In this document: positions 14,603 through 19,812 of the stretch, in pieces | Layout: each line of letters opens with the position of its first letter | Numbering within the stretch: position 1 is the stretch's first letter | Assembly (NCBI GenBank): GCA_944325295.1 | Contig: CALUZL010000143.1 | Coordinates: 1 to 26,725 of the forward strand | Source: an uncultured Erysipelotrichaceae bacterium | GTDB taxonomy: Bacteria; Bacillota_I; Bacilli_A; Erysipelotrichales; Erysipelotrichaceae | Reading direction: 5' to 3' | Length of the DNA stretch: 26,725 nucleotides | Translations under genes and position numbers: made by a program | Notes under the pieces: model-generated | Databases searched by the model: none | Told to the model about the DNA's origin: nothing | The model's input: the letters and a program-made list of their open reading frames with translations, nothing else

Positions 14603-15732
14603 TTACCGAGCTCCTTTAAAAAAGATATGATCCTCTCTTTGGTACCTTTAGTCAGTGTATCGAGAAACATCTCATAAGTCACATAGGGAAAATCTACCGG
14701 CAAGATGTAAGGACCATAACCGTTAGAGTAAGATACCAAGATACTATTATTAATATTAATATAATTTAAGTAATCCGAAAAGATTTCATTGGGATAAAAT
14801 ATGACCTTAAAAGTTCCAAGAGAAAGGATGCTGATCTTAGCTCCTTTTTGTGCCTTGGTAAGGTCGATACGAGAGCGCATGATCTCGCCATACCTTATCG
14901 TCTCAAGCTCCCTCTCACTCAGATCGCTGCGGATCTCATCTAAAGCGATCGGTGCCAGTGTGTGCTCATAGGGCAAAAAATACTCCTTGCAGTCAAGAGC
15001 CAGCTTTTGGTATTTTTCTTGAGTTTTAAGACTCTCGATCTTTTTGACCAAGAGCTTTGCAAGTCTTGAGACTTCCTTATAATCCTGGCCCTCTCTTACA
15101 AAACGCGAAGAGATGTCGCCCATCGCACCACTGAGATAAGTGAAATCTTCAAGCGGATAGTGCTCATGTAACTCTTTTAGGACAAGTCCTGGAAATTCGC
15201 TGCTGAAATAGGGTGTATCGGCACTTAAGATCGTCGGATGACAATTGTAGATGACGATGTTTAAAAGGACATCATTAGCGTCTTTGATCTCTATAAGACT
15301 GAGGTATTCATTGTGGGCCTCATAGCCACTTATCCTTGACTTTCCAACTTTATCGAAAGGAGTGGTCACCTTTGCATAGTAAAGATCGCCATACTCTTTG
15401 ATCGTCATCTTTTCGATATTGGTCTTGATGACCTTTAAAAGATAGCTTCGATATTCACTGTCGCTCACATCATTCCCATAGTGGGTATGCGTCGCTGACG
15501 TTATGAGCTTTACATCAGCGCCCACATAAGCCTTTAATTCGGCGTAGAGCTTTTCATCAAAACCCAAAAGATCTAAGGATATGTGCAAGACCTTGATATC
15601 TTTCTCAAGATAAAAGATCCGTCCCTTTAGATCATCATGATATTTATCGATCTTTTCTGTCTGCATCAAATGACCGCATTGTCTTGTTGCAAAAGGTGCC
15701 GCGATCGAAAACGCACAAAATCCATAACGCAT
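14599..15732 (-). CDS. Neutral/alkaline ceramidase-superfamily hydrolase, cytosolic
   Basis: A 377-aa protein whose motifs match the N-terminal catalytic domain of neutral ceramidases: SATHTHYGND (His82/His84, zinc-ligand region), NCHPTIL (His165), SSEFPGLV and SGAMGDISSRF, where the family has G-D-[IV]-S around the catalytic Ser. The C-terminal immunoglobulin-like domain of true ceramidases is missing and there is no signal peptide, so a lipid substrate outside the cell is unlikely. An amide or ester bond in a small acylated molecule, such as an N-acyl sugar, is a better guess. It is locked between two small membrane proteins by a TGATG overlap upstream (shared with the previous stop) and an ATGA overlap downstream, so the three form a translational unit. 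The family assignment is moderately strong, the function unknown. Confidence 0.68.
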   Translation of the reverse strand: MRYGFCAFSIAAPFATRQCGHLMQTEKIDKYHDDLKGRIFYLEKDIKVLHISLDLLGFDEKLYAELKAYVGADVKLITSATHTHYGNDVSDSEYRSYLLKVIKTNIEKMTIKEYGDLYYAKVTTPFDKVGKSRISGYEAHNEYLSLIEIKDANDVLLNIVIYNCHPTILSADTPYFSSEFPGLVLKELHEHYPLEDFTYLSGAMGDISSRFVREGQDYKEVSRLAKLLVKKIESLKTQEKYQKLALDCKEYFLPYEHTLAPIALDEIRSDLSERELETIRYGEIMRSRIDLTKAQKGAKISILSLGTFKVIFYPNEIFSDYLNYININNSILVSYSNGYGPYILPVDFPYVTYEMFLDTLTKGTKERIISFLKELGK

Positions 15733-16343
15733 CAGCTTTTCCCCTTGGACTTCTTAAGACTTTCCTTATAGCGCTCAATGATGAGCCCCTGTTTATAATA
15801 AACATTCAAATAGCGGATGTCTTTGATGTTAGTCTCATAGTTACTTATAAGCGTCTCGATATCTTCATAGACAGCTAAAAGGATGTTGGGGATGACAAAC
15901 ATGTGGTCCGGTTTGTTTGGATCGTAGGTGATATAGACAAATCCGTTTGGCAGCCGCGTCATCGAACTGTTGAACTTCTCATAGATGACCCCTTCGTGTT
16001 TTTTGAGATCTTTATCATAGAACTCGACCTTCAGACACCAGATCGGGTATTTGCGGTTGTTTGAATCTTTGATGATCCTTTCAAAGGTCGTATCCGTGAT
16101 CTTGGCCAAAGCGATATAGCCATCCTTGACCATCTTGTTGATGATGTTTTTATCGGCATTGTTTTCATAGTACTTGAAAAAGATGAGGAAGACTGTCGAT
16201 ATGACAACCAGTAAGACTATGACTTCCAAACGCGCACTGTACCAGACGGTCGGGTTGAGCGTCAAATAGATTATCGCTGCCAACAAAAGCGCTAAGAAGC
16301 TGATTATCATGATATTGCAGCGTCGATTTAATTTAAGTTGCAT
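15732..16343 (-). CDS. Membrane-anchored protein of unknown function (two N-terminal spans)
   Basis: 203 aa. Two hydrophobic segments occupy roughly residues 13-30 and 38-56; the remainder is a soluble domain with a beta-rich section (ALAKITDTTFERI, YPIWCLKVEFYD, FVYITYDPNKPDHMFV) resembling DUF3592-like sensor domains of membrane proteins, then a helical, lysine-rich tail. It is the first gene of operon A. The ATG at 16343 has AAGGGG 8 nt ahead; an internal ATG at 16310 lacks such a site. It faces a divergent gene with a ~96-bp promoter region between. Function not recognised. Confidence 0.7.
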   Translation of the reverse strand: MQLKLNRRCNIMIISFLALLLAAIIYLTLNPTVWYSARLEVIVLLVVISTVFLIFFKYYENNADKNIINKMVKDGYIALAKITDTTFERIIKDSNNRKYPIWCLKVEFYDKDLKKHEGVIYEKFNSSMTRLPNGFVYITYDPNKPDHMFVIPNILLAVYEDIETLISNYETNIKDIRYLNVYYKQGLIIERYKESLKKSKGKS

Positions 16344-16439
16344 AAAATTTCCCCTTTTATCTTACCTCATGATACAACATAATAGCCTTGTTGACCATGA
16401 TATTGTACACATCATCTTTGGGTTTGGTATCATATAATC
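16344..16439. promoter_or_regulatory. Divergent intergenic region with promoters for operon A and the YjbR/EVE gene
   Basis: The only non-coding stretch between two head-to-head genes. On the plus strand a perfect TATAAT (16433-16438) is present but only one base from the ATG at 16440, too close to drive it as written. On the minus strand TATTAT and TATCAT are possible -10 boxes. The heptamer CATGATA occurs twice in direct orientation (near 16367 and 16397). No individual promoter can be assigned firmly. Confidence 0.35.
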
Positions 16440-17441
16440 ATGGATATCGTCAAAGAAGTTTTTAAAAAGGTGTCATTCAATAAAAACAAGCTCATCGCCT
16501 ATGGCTTTAAGCAAATAGACGATCATCTTCACTACGAGCGATCGTTTTATGAAAACTTTAAAGCCGTCATCGATATCGACAGCCAGGGAGAAGTGAGTGC
16601 ATCGGTCTATGATGAAGATATGGACGAGGAGTATCTGCCGGTCAAAAATAACAGTCAAAACGGTGAGTTCGTTTCCACTGTCCGCTACCACTTCCTGGCT
16701 CTTCTTGAAGATATCAAAGCCAATGGTTTTGATAATACTTACTTTCAAAGTCAGCAAGCCAATCGCATCGCCGCCTGTATCAAAGCTGAGTTTGGCGATG
16801 AAGCGCTGTTTCTTTTTAAAAAAGACGGCGATAAAGATACCGGTGTCTTCAAAGACAGGACAAACGGCAAGTGGTATGGCATCATCATGAACATCGACTA
16901 CCGAAAACTCGGCATCGAAAAAGATGGAAAAGTCGATATCATAAACGTCAAACTAAAACCAGATATGATCGACGAACTAATTGCTAATGACGGCTTTCAT
17001 CGTGCCTATCACATGAACAAGCGCTATTGGCTCTCGATAAGACTTGATGAGACCCTTATAGACGAGGTGATCATGAGCCTTGTGGCTAAAAGTCATGATT
17101 CGATTACCATCACTTCAAACGAGTGGATCGTCCCAGCCAACCCCAACTGGTTTGACATCTTTGAATATTGTGACCGTAAGGGCAATATCACTTGGCACAG
17201 GATAAAAGGGGTAAGACCAAATGACACTATCTATCTTTATATAACTAGTCCGATCAAAGCCTTGATGTATCGCTTTAAAGTCTTAAAAGCTGATGAAAAC
17301 GGCATCATCATGAAACGCGAAAGGAAATATCCCAAAGACCGCTATCCCTACAGCACCCTTGTAGCCTATGGCATCAAAACTGTCCGCGGCCCAAGAAAAG
17401 TAAGCACCGACTTAAGTGAGCTCTTAAAAGAAGATCAGTGA
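16440..17441 (+). CDS. MmcQ/YjbR-family protein with C-terminal EVE-like domain
   Basis: A 333-aa soluble protein, one of few plus-strand genes. Residues ~95-215 match the YjbR/MmcQ fold (QQANRIAACIKAEFGDEALFLFK, NGKWYGIIMNID, YHMNKRYWLSIRLD), preceded by the ~90-residue domain that often accompanies it in Bacillota. Residues ~220-320 (EWIVPANPNWFDI, RIKGVRPNDTIYLYITSPI, RFKVLKAD) look like an EVE/PUA-fold domain, a group that includes readers of modified nucleobases. There is no ribosome site before the ATG, and TATAAT ends one base upstream, so either initiation is leaderless from an undetected start point or the true start is elsewhere. Function unknown; nucleic-acid binding is plausible. 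Confidence 0.82.
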   Translation: MDIVKEVFKKVSFNKNKLIAYGFKQIDDHLHYERSFYENFKAVIDIDSQGEVSASVYDEDMDEEYLPVKNNSQNGEFVSTVRYHFLALLEDIKANGFDNTYFQSQQANRIAACIKAEFGDEALFLFKKDGDKDTGVFKDRTNGKWYGIIMNIDYRKLGIEKDGKVDIINVKLKPDMIDELIANDGFHRAYHMNKRYWLSIRLDETLIDEVIMSLVAKSHDSITITSNEWIVPANPNWFDIFEYCDRKGNITWHRIKGVRPNDTIYLYITSPIKALMYRFKVLKADENGIIMKRERKYPKDRYPYSTLVAYGIKTVRGPRKVSTDLSELLKEDQ

Positions 17442-17474
17442 TCATAGACGAATTTTAAAAAGGAGATGACCAAA

Positions 17475-17862
17475 ATGAAAAGCTACTCAGACCATTATTG
17501 ATCTGTGTATTAGTTCTGGGTCTTACTGCTTGTAGCAATACCCAAATCGAGCCATCACCAACGCCCACTACAAATACTGAAAAGATCCAAGATAAAGATC
17601 AAAGTGTCACAAATGAAGATCACACTCCTTCAACTGACTATACAAACATAAGTGATGATTCCTCAGACAGCATTAAAATACAGATAACGACAAGACCACA
17701 ACAACTCAAAACCCAGAGAAGTCTGAACCTAACAAAACACAATCAAACAATACTTCTTCTAATAATAATTCATCATCAAATAACACATCTTCAAACTTAT
17801 CATCTAATAGTGGATCCTCTCTTTATGAAATTCCCTCAAGATCTCTATTTCTTCATCTTTGA
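17475..17862 (+). pseudogene. Lipoprotein with Ser/Asn/Thr-rich linker, broken by two frameshifts
   Basis: The ATG at 17475 has AGGAG 9 nt upstream but runs into TGA after nine codons. Adding one A to the AAAA run at 17478-17481 restores MKKLLRPLLICVLVLGLTAC, a perfect lipoprotein signal with lipobox LTAC. The frame then stays open to about 17683, where a second missing A (run within ATTAAAATACAG) is needed to continue into a low-complexity tail rich in Thr, Asn and Ser (QSNNTSSNNNSSS), ending at TGA 17860-17862. The repaired product would be ~130 aa with no folded domain, so the C-terminal domain may also be gone. Both lesions are one-base losses in A tracts, which means decay, phase variation or a sequencing error are all possible. 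Confidence 0.75.
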
Positions 17863-17906
17863 TTTTTGTATATAACATCATACAATTACTTTAGGCACAG
17901 TGCCCT

Positions 17907-17955
17907 CCTTTCTTTTGATCAGTTACCCGTTTAGATCATAAAGAAAGGACTTTTT
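17907..17955 (+). terminator. Probable intrinsic terminator of the broken lipoprotein gene
   Basis: Long stem CCTTTCTTTTGATC (17907-17920) with GATCATAAAGAAAGG (17934-17948), one bulged base, 13-nt loop, then ACTTTTTATA. A small perfect hairpin GGCACAGTGCC lies just upstream at 17894-17904. Confidence 0.6.
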
Positions 17956-17978
17956 ATATACAACAAAAGATACACCCA

Positions 17979-18021
17979 CACGGTAGTTTAAAGGTGTACC
18001 CTAAATCCACGATAGTTTAAA
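17979..18021. repeat. Two imperfect direct repeats, CACGRTAGTTTAAA
   Basis: CACGGTAGTTTAAA at 17979-17992 and CACGATAGTTTAAA at 18008-18021, 13 of 14 bases identical with a 29-bp period. They lie in an AT-rich gap between the lipoprotein remnant and the antisense-RNA locus. The first copy also sits inside a TACACC...GGTGTA inverted repeat (17971-17999). Role unknown; they could be a regulator site or the remnant of a longer repeat. Confidence 0.45.
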
Positions 18022-18057
18022 TTTCCGTTTTTAACCGGGGTTAATAAGATCTAAAAA

Positions 18058-18086
18058 TTGACAATCAGTTTATAAATGATAATAAT
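18058..18086 (+). promoter_or_regulatory. Promoter of the small antisense RNA (RNA II-like)
   Basis: Perfect -35 TTGACA at 18058-18063, 17-nt spacer, -10 AATAAT at 18081-18086 (TAATAT two bases further is an alternative). It fires towards the 15-bp repeat and the bidirectional terminator and has no open reading frame after it. Predicted start near 18093. Confidence 0.7.
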
Positions 18087-18092
18087 ATAGAT

Positions 18093-18107
18093 GTGGGATG
18101 TGATGAC
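18093..18107 (+). repeat. 15-bp direct repeat, copy 1 (antisense RNA side)
   Basis: GTGGGATGTGATGAC, identical to 18272-18286 and in the same orientation, 179 bp apart. It is the 5' end of the predicted small RNA. Confidence 0.85.
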
Positions 18108-18119
18108 GTATCACATCAG

Positions 18120-18150
18120 AAAAGAGGAGCTGGTGACTCCTCTTTTATTT
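18120..18150. terminator. Bidirectional intrinsic terminator shared by the convergent RNAs
   Basis: Ten-bp stem, AAAAGAGGAG (18120-18129) with CTCCTCTTTT (18137-18146), loop CTGGTGA. A run of A on one side and T on the other makes it usable in both directions; the plus direction has the better tail (TTTTATTT). It closes the small RNA on the plus strand and the ~200-nt mRNA on the minus strand. Confidence 0.72.
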
Positions 18151-18196
18151 AGCACTGCCATCAAAATTTTAGCTACTTCCTAGATAATTCTAAGAA

Positions 18197-18268
18197 TTAG
18201 TCTTTTTTATTTATCTCACGGACTATGAGATATAGATAGATCAATTGAATAATGATCTCTACATTCAT
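18197..18268 (-). CDS. Candidate hydrophobic toxin peptide, 23 aa (ORF2)
   Basis: Small frame starting ATG at 18268, MNVEIIIQLIYLYLIV followed by a charged end REINKKD. A single short membrane segment with a charged C-terminus is the usual shape of type I toxins. It lies in the minus-strand RNA, just after the 15-bp repeat. It has no ribosome site of its own and overlaps ORF1 in a different frame, so it would need translational coupling, or a single-base change joining it to ORF1. It has no alanine-proline motif as in Fst. Weak on its own, more interesting in context. Confidence 0.35.
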   Translation of the reverse strand: MNVEIIIQLIYLYLIVREINKKD

Positions 18269-18308
18269 AAAGTGGGATGTGATGACAGTGCATGGATGTA
18301 TTATTCAT
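18216..18308 (-). CDS. Small peptide with strong but sequestered ribosome site, 30 aa (ORF1)
   Basis: ATG at 18308, preceded by CGGAGGTATTAGTC. The peptide begins MNNTSMHCHHIPLYECRDHY and is rich in His and Cys, not hydrophobic. The ribosome site (18313-18321) can pair with 18294-18302 in a nine-base stem with one mismatch, placing the start codon in the loop; this kind of 5' sequestration is known for Fst mRNA. The 15-bp repeat lies inside the frame, encoding CHHIP. It could be the toxin, a leader whose translation opens ORF2, or the intact front half of a frameshifted toxin. Confidence 0.45.
   Translation of the reverse strand: MNNTSMHCHHIPLYECRDHYSIDLSISHSP
18272..18286 (+). repeat. 15-bp direct repeat, copy 2 (mRNA side)
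   Basis: GTGGGATGTGATGAC again; on the minus-strand mRNA it reads GTCATCACATCCCAC, complementary to the 5' end of the predicted small RNA. It lies 20 bases downstream of the ORF1 start codon. Confidence 0.85.
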
Positions 18309-18321
18309 GACTAATACCTCC
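18294..18321 (-). promoter_or_regulatory. 5' hairpin masking the toxin-mRNA ribosome site
   Basis: On the minus strand GGAGGTATT pairs with AATACATCC (eight of nine pairs) around a 10-nt loop holding the ATG. Expected to keep translation low until the RNA is processed or refolds. Confidence 0.5.
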
Positions 18322-18327
18322 GAATAA

Positions 18328-18365
18328 ATTATACAATATATGTAAGTTTTGCTTAAAGTTAAGAT
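18328..18365 (-). promoter_or_regulatory. Promoter of the minus-strand toxin-like mRNA
   Basis: Perfect -10 TATAAT at 18328-18333; the -35 region is weak (TTAAGC, 17 nt upstream). An inverted repeat GTAAGTT...AACTTAC with a 17-nt centre covers the upstream part and may bind a regulator. Start expected near 18321, giving an mRNA of about 200 nt to the terminator at 18120. Confidence 0.5.
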
Positions 18366-18401
18366 AACTTACACAATTTTCTTGACAATACCGACAATAC
18401 C

Positions 18402-18440
18402 AAAAAGGGTGCGGTATGTCTTTTAGACATTTGCACCCTT
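18402..18440 (-). terminator. Intrinsic terminator of the PepSY operon
   Basis: Outer stem AAGGGTGC/GCACCCTT (18405-18412 with 18433-18440) and inner stem ATGTCT/AGACAT, followed on the minus strand by TTTTT. It starts six bases after the stop of the 88-aa gene. Confidence 0.82.
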
Positions 18441-18445
18441 GATTT

Positions 18446-18712
18446 CTATTCTTTGCTCTTAGCTTTTTTGCGTTTTGGTGAAAGTGTTTTATCTTCTGCT
18501 TCCTCATCTTTTTGTGCGGGTTCTTGAGCGGTCTTGACACTTACTTCACTCAGTTTCTTCATAGCTTCTTCTTGTTTATAAAGTCTTTCATCTACCCTTA
18601 AGAAAGCTTTTTCAAATACTCTGGTTTGATATAAAATAGCCGCAAAGACCAAGATCAGTACTAAGGCCATAAAGACATCACTTTCAAATATATCTTCTAA
18701 TAACTCAAACAT
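18446..18712 (-). CDS. Small single-pass membrane protein with charged tail
   Basis: 88 aa, no family recognised. One membrane segment (VFMALVLILVFAAILY, about 13-28), a helical region that may be a short coiled coil (VFEKAFLRVDERLYKQEEAMKKL), then a highly charged tail ending in KRKKAKSKE. It begins 3 nt after the PepSY gene with a good ribosome site (GGAGGAAGTAAGAT), and a strong terminator follows, so the two form a compact operon. Likely a small membrane partner or modulator; not established. Confidence 0.72.
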   Translation of the reverse strand: MFELLEDIFESDVFMALVLILVFAAILYQTRVFEKAFLRVDERLYKQEEAMKKLSEVSVKTAQEPAQKDEEAEDKTLSPKRKKAKSKE

Positions 18713-18715
18713 ATC

Positions 18716-19597
18716 TTACTTCCTCCAGGATTCAACACTCCACTCTAAGACGTTGCCGCTTTGCGCATCGATCTCAAATTCGTACTCCATACCATCATAG
18801 TAGATCTCACCCTCATAGATCATATACCCGTCGTCGCGATCGAGCTGGATTCGGATATCGTCTGTCGTTGCGCCGTTTACTTTGCCAAGAGCGATACTTT
18901 TGGCTTCATCGATACTGATGATGTCGCTTGTGGTATTATTTGTATTTTGTGATTGATAGTAGTGCTCGGCATCGTGATCTTTAGAGATGATCTTGCCATC
19001 GGCGACCTTGATCTCATAGTCATATTCAACGCCATTTGCGTAAAACTCAACATCCCAGACCTCTGAACCGTCATCATAATCTTTCTTTGCCCACATGAAG
19101 CTTGTGTCAGCCTCACTTACATCGGCATCCACAAGGGCGATCTCTTTAGCTTTAGCCTCATCTATAGATACAGTTTGAAAGTCGCTTGTACTTTGAGCGG
19201 GCTTCGTTGATGATTCGCCTTTGGATCCATCTTTGACTGTCGAATTGTCTTTCGAGTCGGAAGTCATATCTTTTGTGGTGTTATCGACAAGTGTATCTCT
19301 TTTGATCAAAGAACTGTCAGTGACTTCACCGTTTTTGTTTATGCTGTAGGTGTAATCGTAGTCATCATCGCTGAAAGTTACTGTATAGTGGTTGCCGTTA
19401 TCGCTTATGGCCAGTGAGCGCAAGCGATCTTTATCAACCGCTGCTTCTTTTAAAGCTATCTTTTTAGCATCGCCCTGATCGATACTCCCTCTATTAGTAT
19501 TGGCATCGACCGCAAAGGCTATTGCTACGACAACGCCAAGGCCAATGATGACGCCCATGGCTGTCTTTACCGTTTGTGATCTCAATAAACTTTTCAT
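18716..19597 (-). CDS. Membrane-anchored protein with three PepSY domains
   Basis: 293 aa. A short basic N-terminus and one hydrophobic span (GVIIGLGVVVAIAFAV, about 15-30) anchor an extracellular part with three PepSY units, around residues 38-92, 143-208 and 225-291. Each has the DEAKxIAL helix, a beta meander and a final D(A)xxGxI/V strand; a Ser/Thr/Lys linker separates the first two. PepSY proteins often inhibit or sense proteases and are frequent targets of envelope two-component systems. Ribosome site AAGGAGGAATAT is strong. Two 10-bp direct repeats with an 11-bp period upstream look like an OmpR-type response-regulator site. Confidence 0.9.
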   Translation of the reverse strand: MKSLLRSQTVKTAMGVIIGLGVVVAIAFAVDANTNRGSIDQGDAKKIALKEAAVDKDRLRSLAISDNGNHYTVTFSDDDYDYTYSINKNGEVTDSSLIKRDTLVDNTTKDMTSDSKDNSTVKDGSKGESSTKPAQSTSDFQTVSIDEAKAKEIALVDADVSEADTSFMWAKKDYDDGSEVWDVEFYANGVEYDYEIKVADGKIISKDHDAEHYYQSQNTNNTTSDIISIDEAKSIALGKVNGATTDDIRIQLDRDDGYMIYEGEIYYDGMEYEFEIDAQSGNVLEWSVESWRK

Positions 19598-19634
19598 ATA
19601 TTCCTCCTTGTTTATGGCATCAGTTTAAACGACA

Positions 19635-19655
19635 AAGATTAAAGTAAGATTAAAG
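19635..19655 (-). promoter_or_regulatory. Direct repeats resembling an OmpR/PhoB-family response-regulator site
   Basis: AAGATTAAAG occurs at 19635-19644 and 19646-19655, identical copies with an 11-bp period (one helical turn), 38 bp upstream of the PepSY start codon; on the coding strand it reads CTTTAATCTT twice. Tandem sites with 11-bp spacing are typical of OmpR-type regulators. No such regulator is encoded in the window. Confidence 0.55.
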
Positions 19656-19733
19656 AGCCCATTTTTTCAAAAAAATATGTTTTGTCTTCAAATAATCGAA
19701 AGACATCAGCCCTTGCAGATCCAAAACAGTAAT

Positions 19734-19776
19734 AAAGGACAAATGTCCTTTTGTCATCGCAAGTCATTTGTCCTTT
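19734..19776 (-). terminator. Probable terminator of nagB-nagA, with alternative pairing
   Basis: Arms AAAGGACAAATG (19734-19745) and CATTTGTCCTTT (19765-19776), 12 bp perfect. The 3' arm on the minus strand can instead fold on itself with the nearer AAAGGACA copy (8 bp, AAAGGACA-AA-TGTCCTTT on the plus strand). The T tract after it is short, so termination may be partial. Confidence 0.5.
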
Positions 19777-19812
19777 TGAATAATTATTCTTATTGTTTTT
19801 AAGCGAAGAGGC

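Larger units (their letters stand above)
18093..18150 (+). ncRNA. Predicted ~58-nt antisense RNA of a par/Fst-like type I toxin-antitoxin locus
   Basis: Starts just after a strong promoter and ends at an intrinsic terminator. Two stem-loops are visible: GATGTGAT-GACGT-ATCACATC (18097-18117) and the terminator AAAAGAGGAG-CTGGTGA-CTCCTCTTTT (18120-18146). Its first 15 nt, GTGGGATGTGATGAC, are an exact copy of 18272-18286, where the opposite-strand mRNA is transcribed, so the two RNAs are complementary at that site as well as through the shared terminator. The terminator loop contains CUGG, which fits the YUNR U-turn motif known to speed antisense pairing. Size and layout match RNA II (about 65 nt) of the enterococcal par locus. 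No transcript evidence is available here. Confidence 0.6.

Noticed and set aside
17498..17875. A 125-codon plus-strand frame beginning at TTG inside the lipoprotein signal
   Set aside because: It starts in the middle of a signal peptide without a ribosome site, and its second half is the wrong frame of a Ser/Asn/Thr-rich tail. It is better explained as a part of the frameshifted lipoprotein gene.
17979..18286. A CRISPR array from the short repeats in the intergenic region
   Set aside because: Only two pairs of unrelated short repeats, irregular spacing, no cas genes; the layout fits convergent RNAs instead.
18301..18540. A 79-codon minus-strand frame with Cys/His pairs (CKCLK, CRYCQENC)
   Set aside because: It overlaps the end of the 88-aa gene in another frame and runs straight through that gene's strong terminator into the next promoter; no ribosome site. 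The Cys pairs come from repeats in the terminator and are not a zinc-finger family I recognise.
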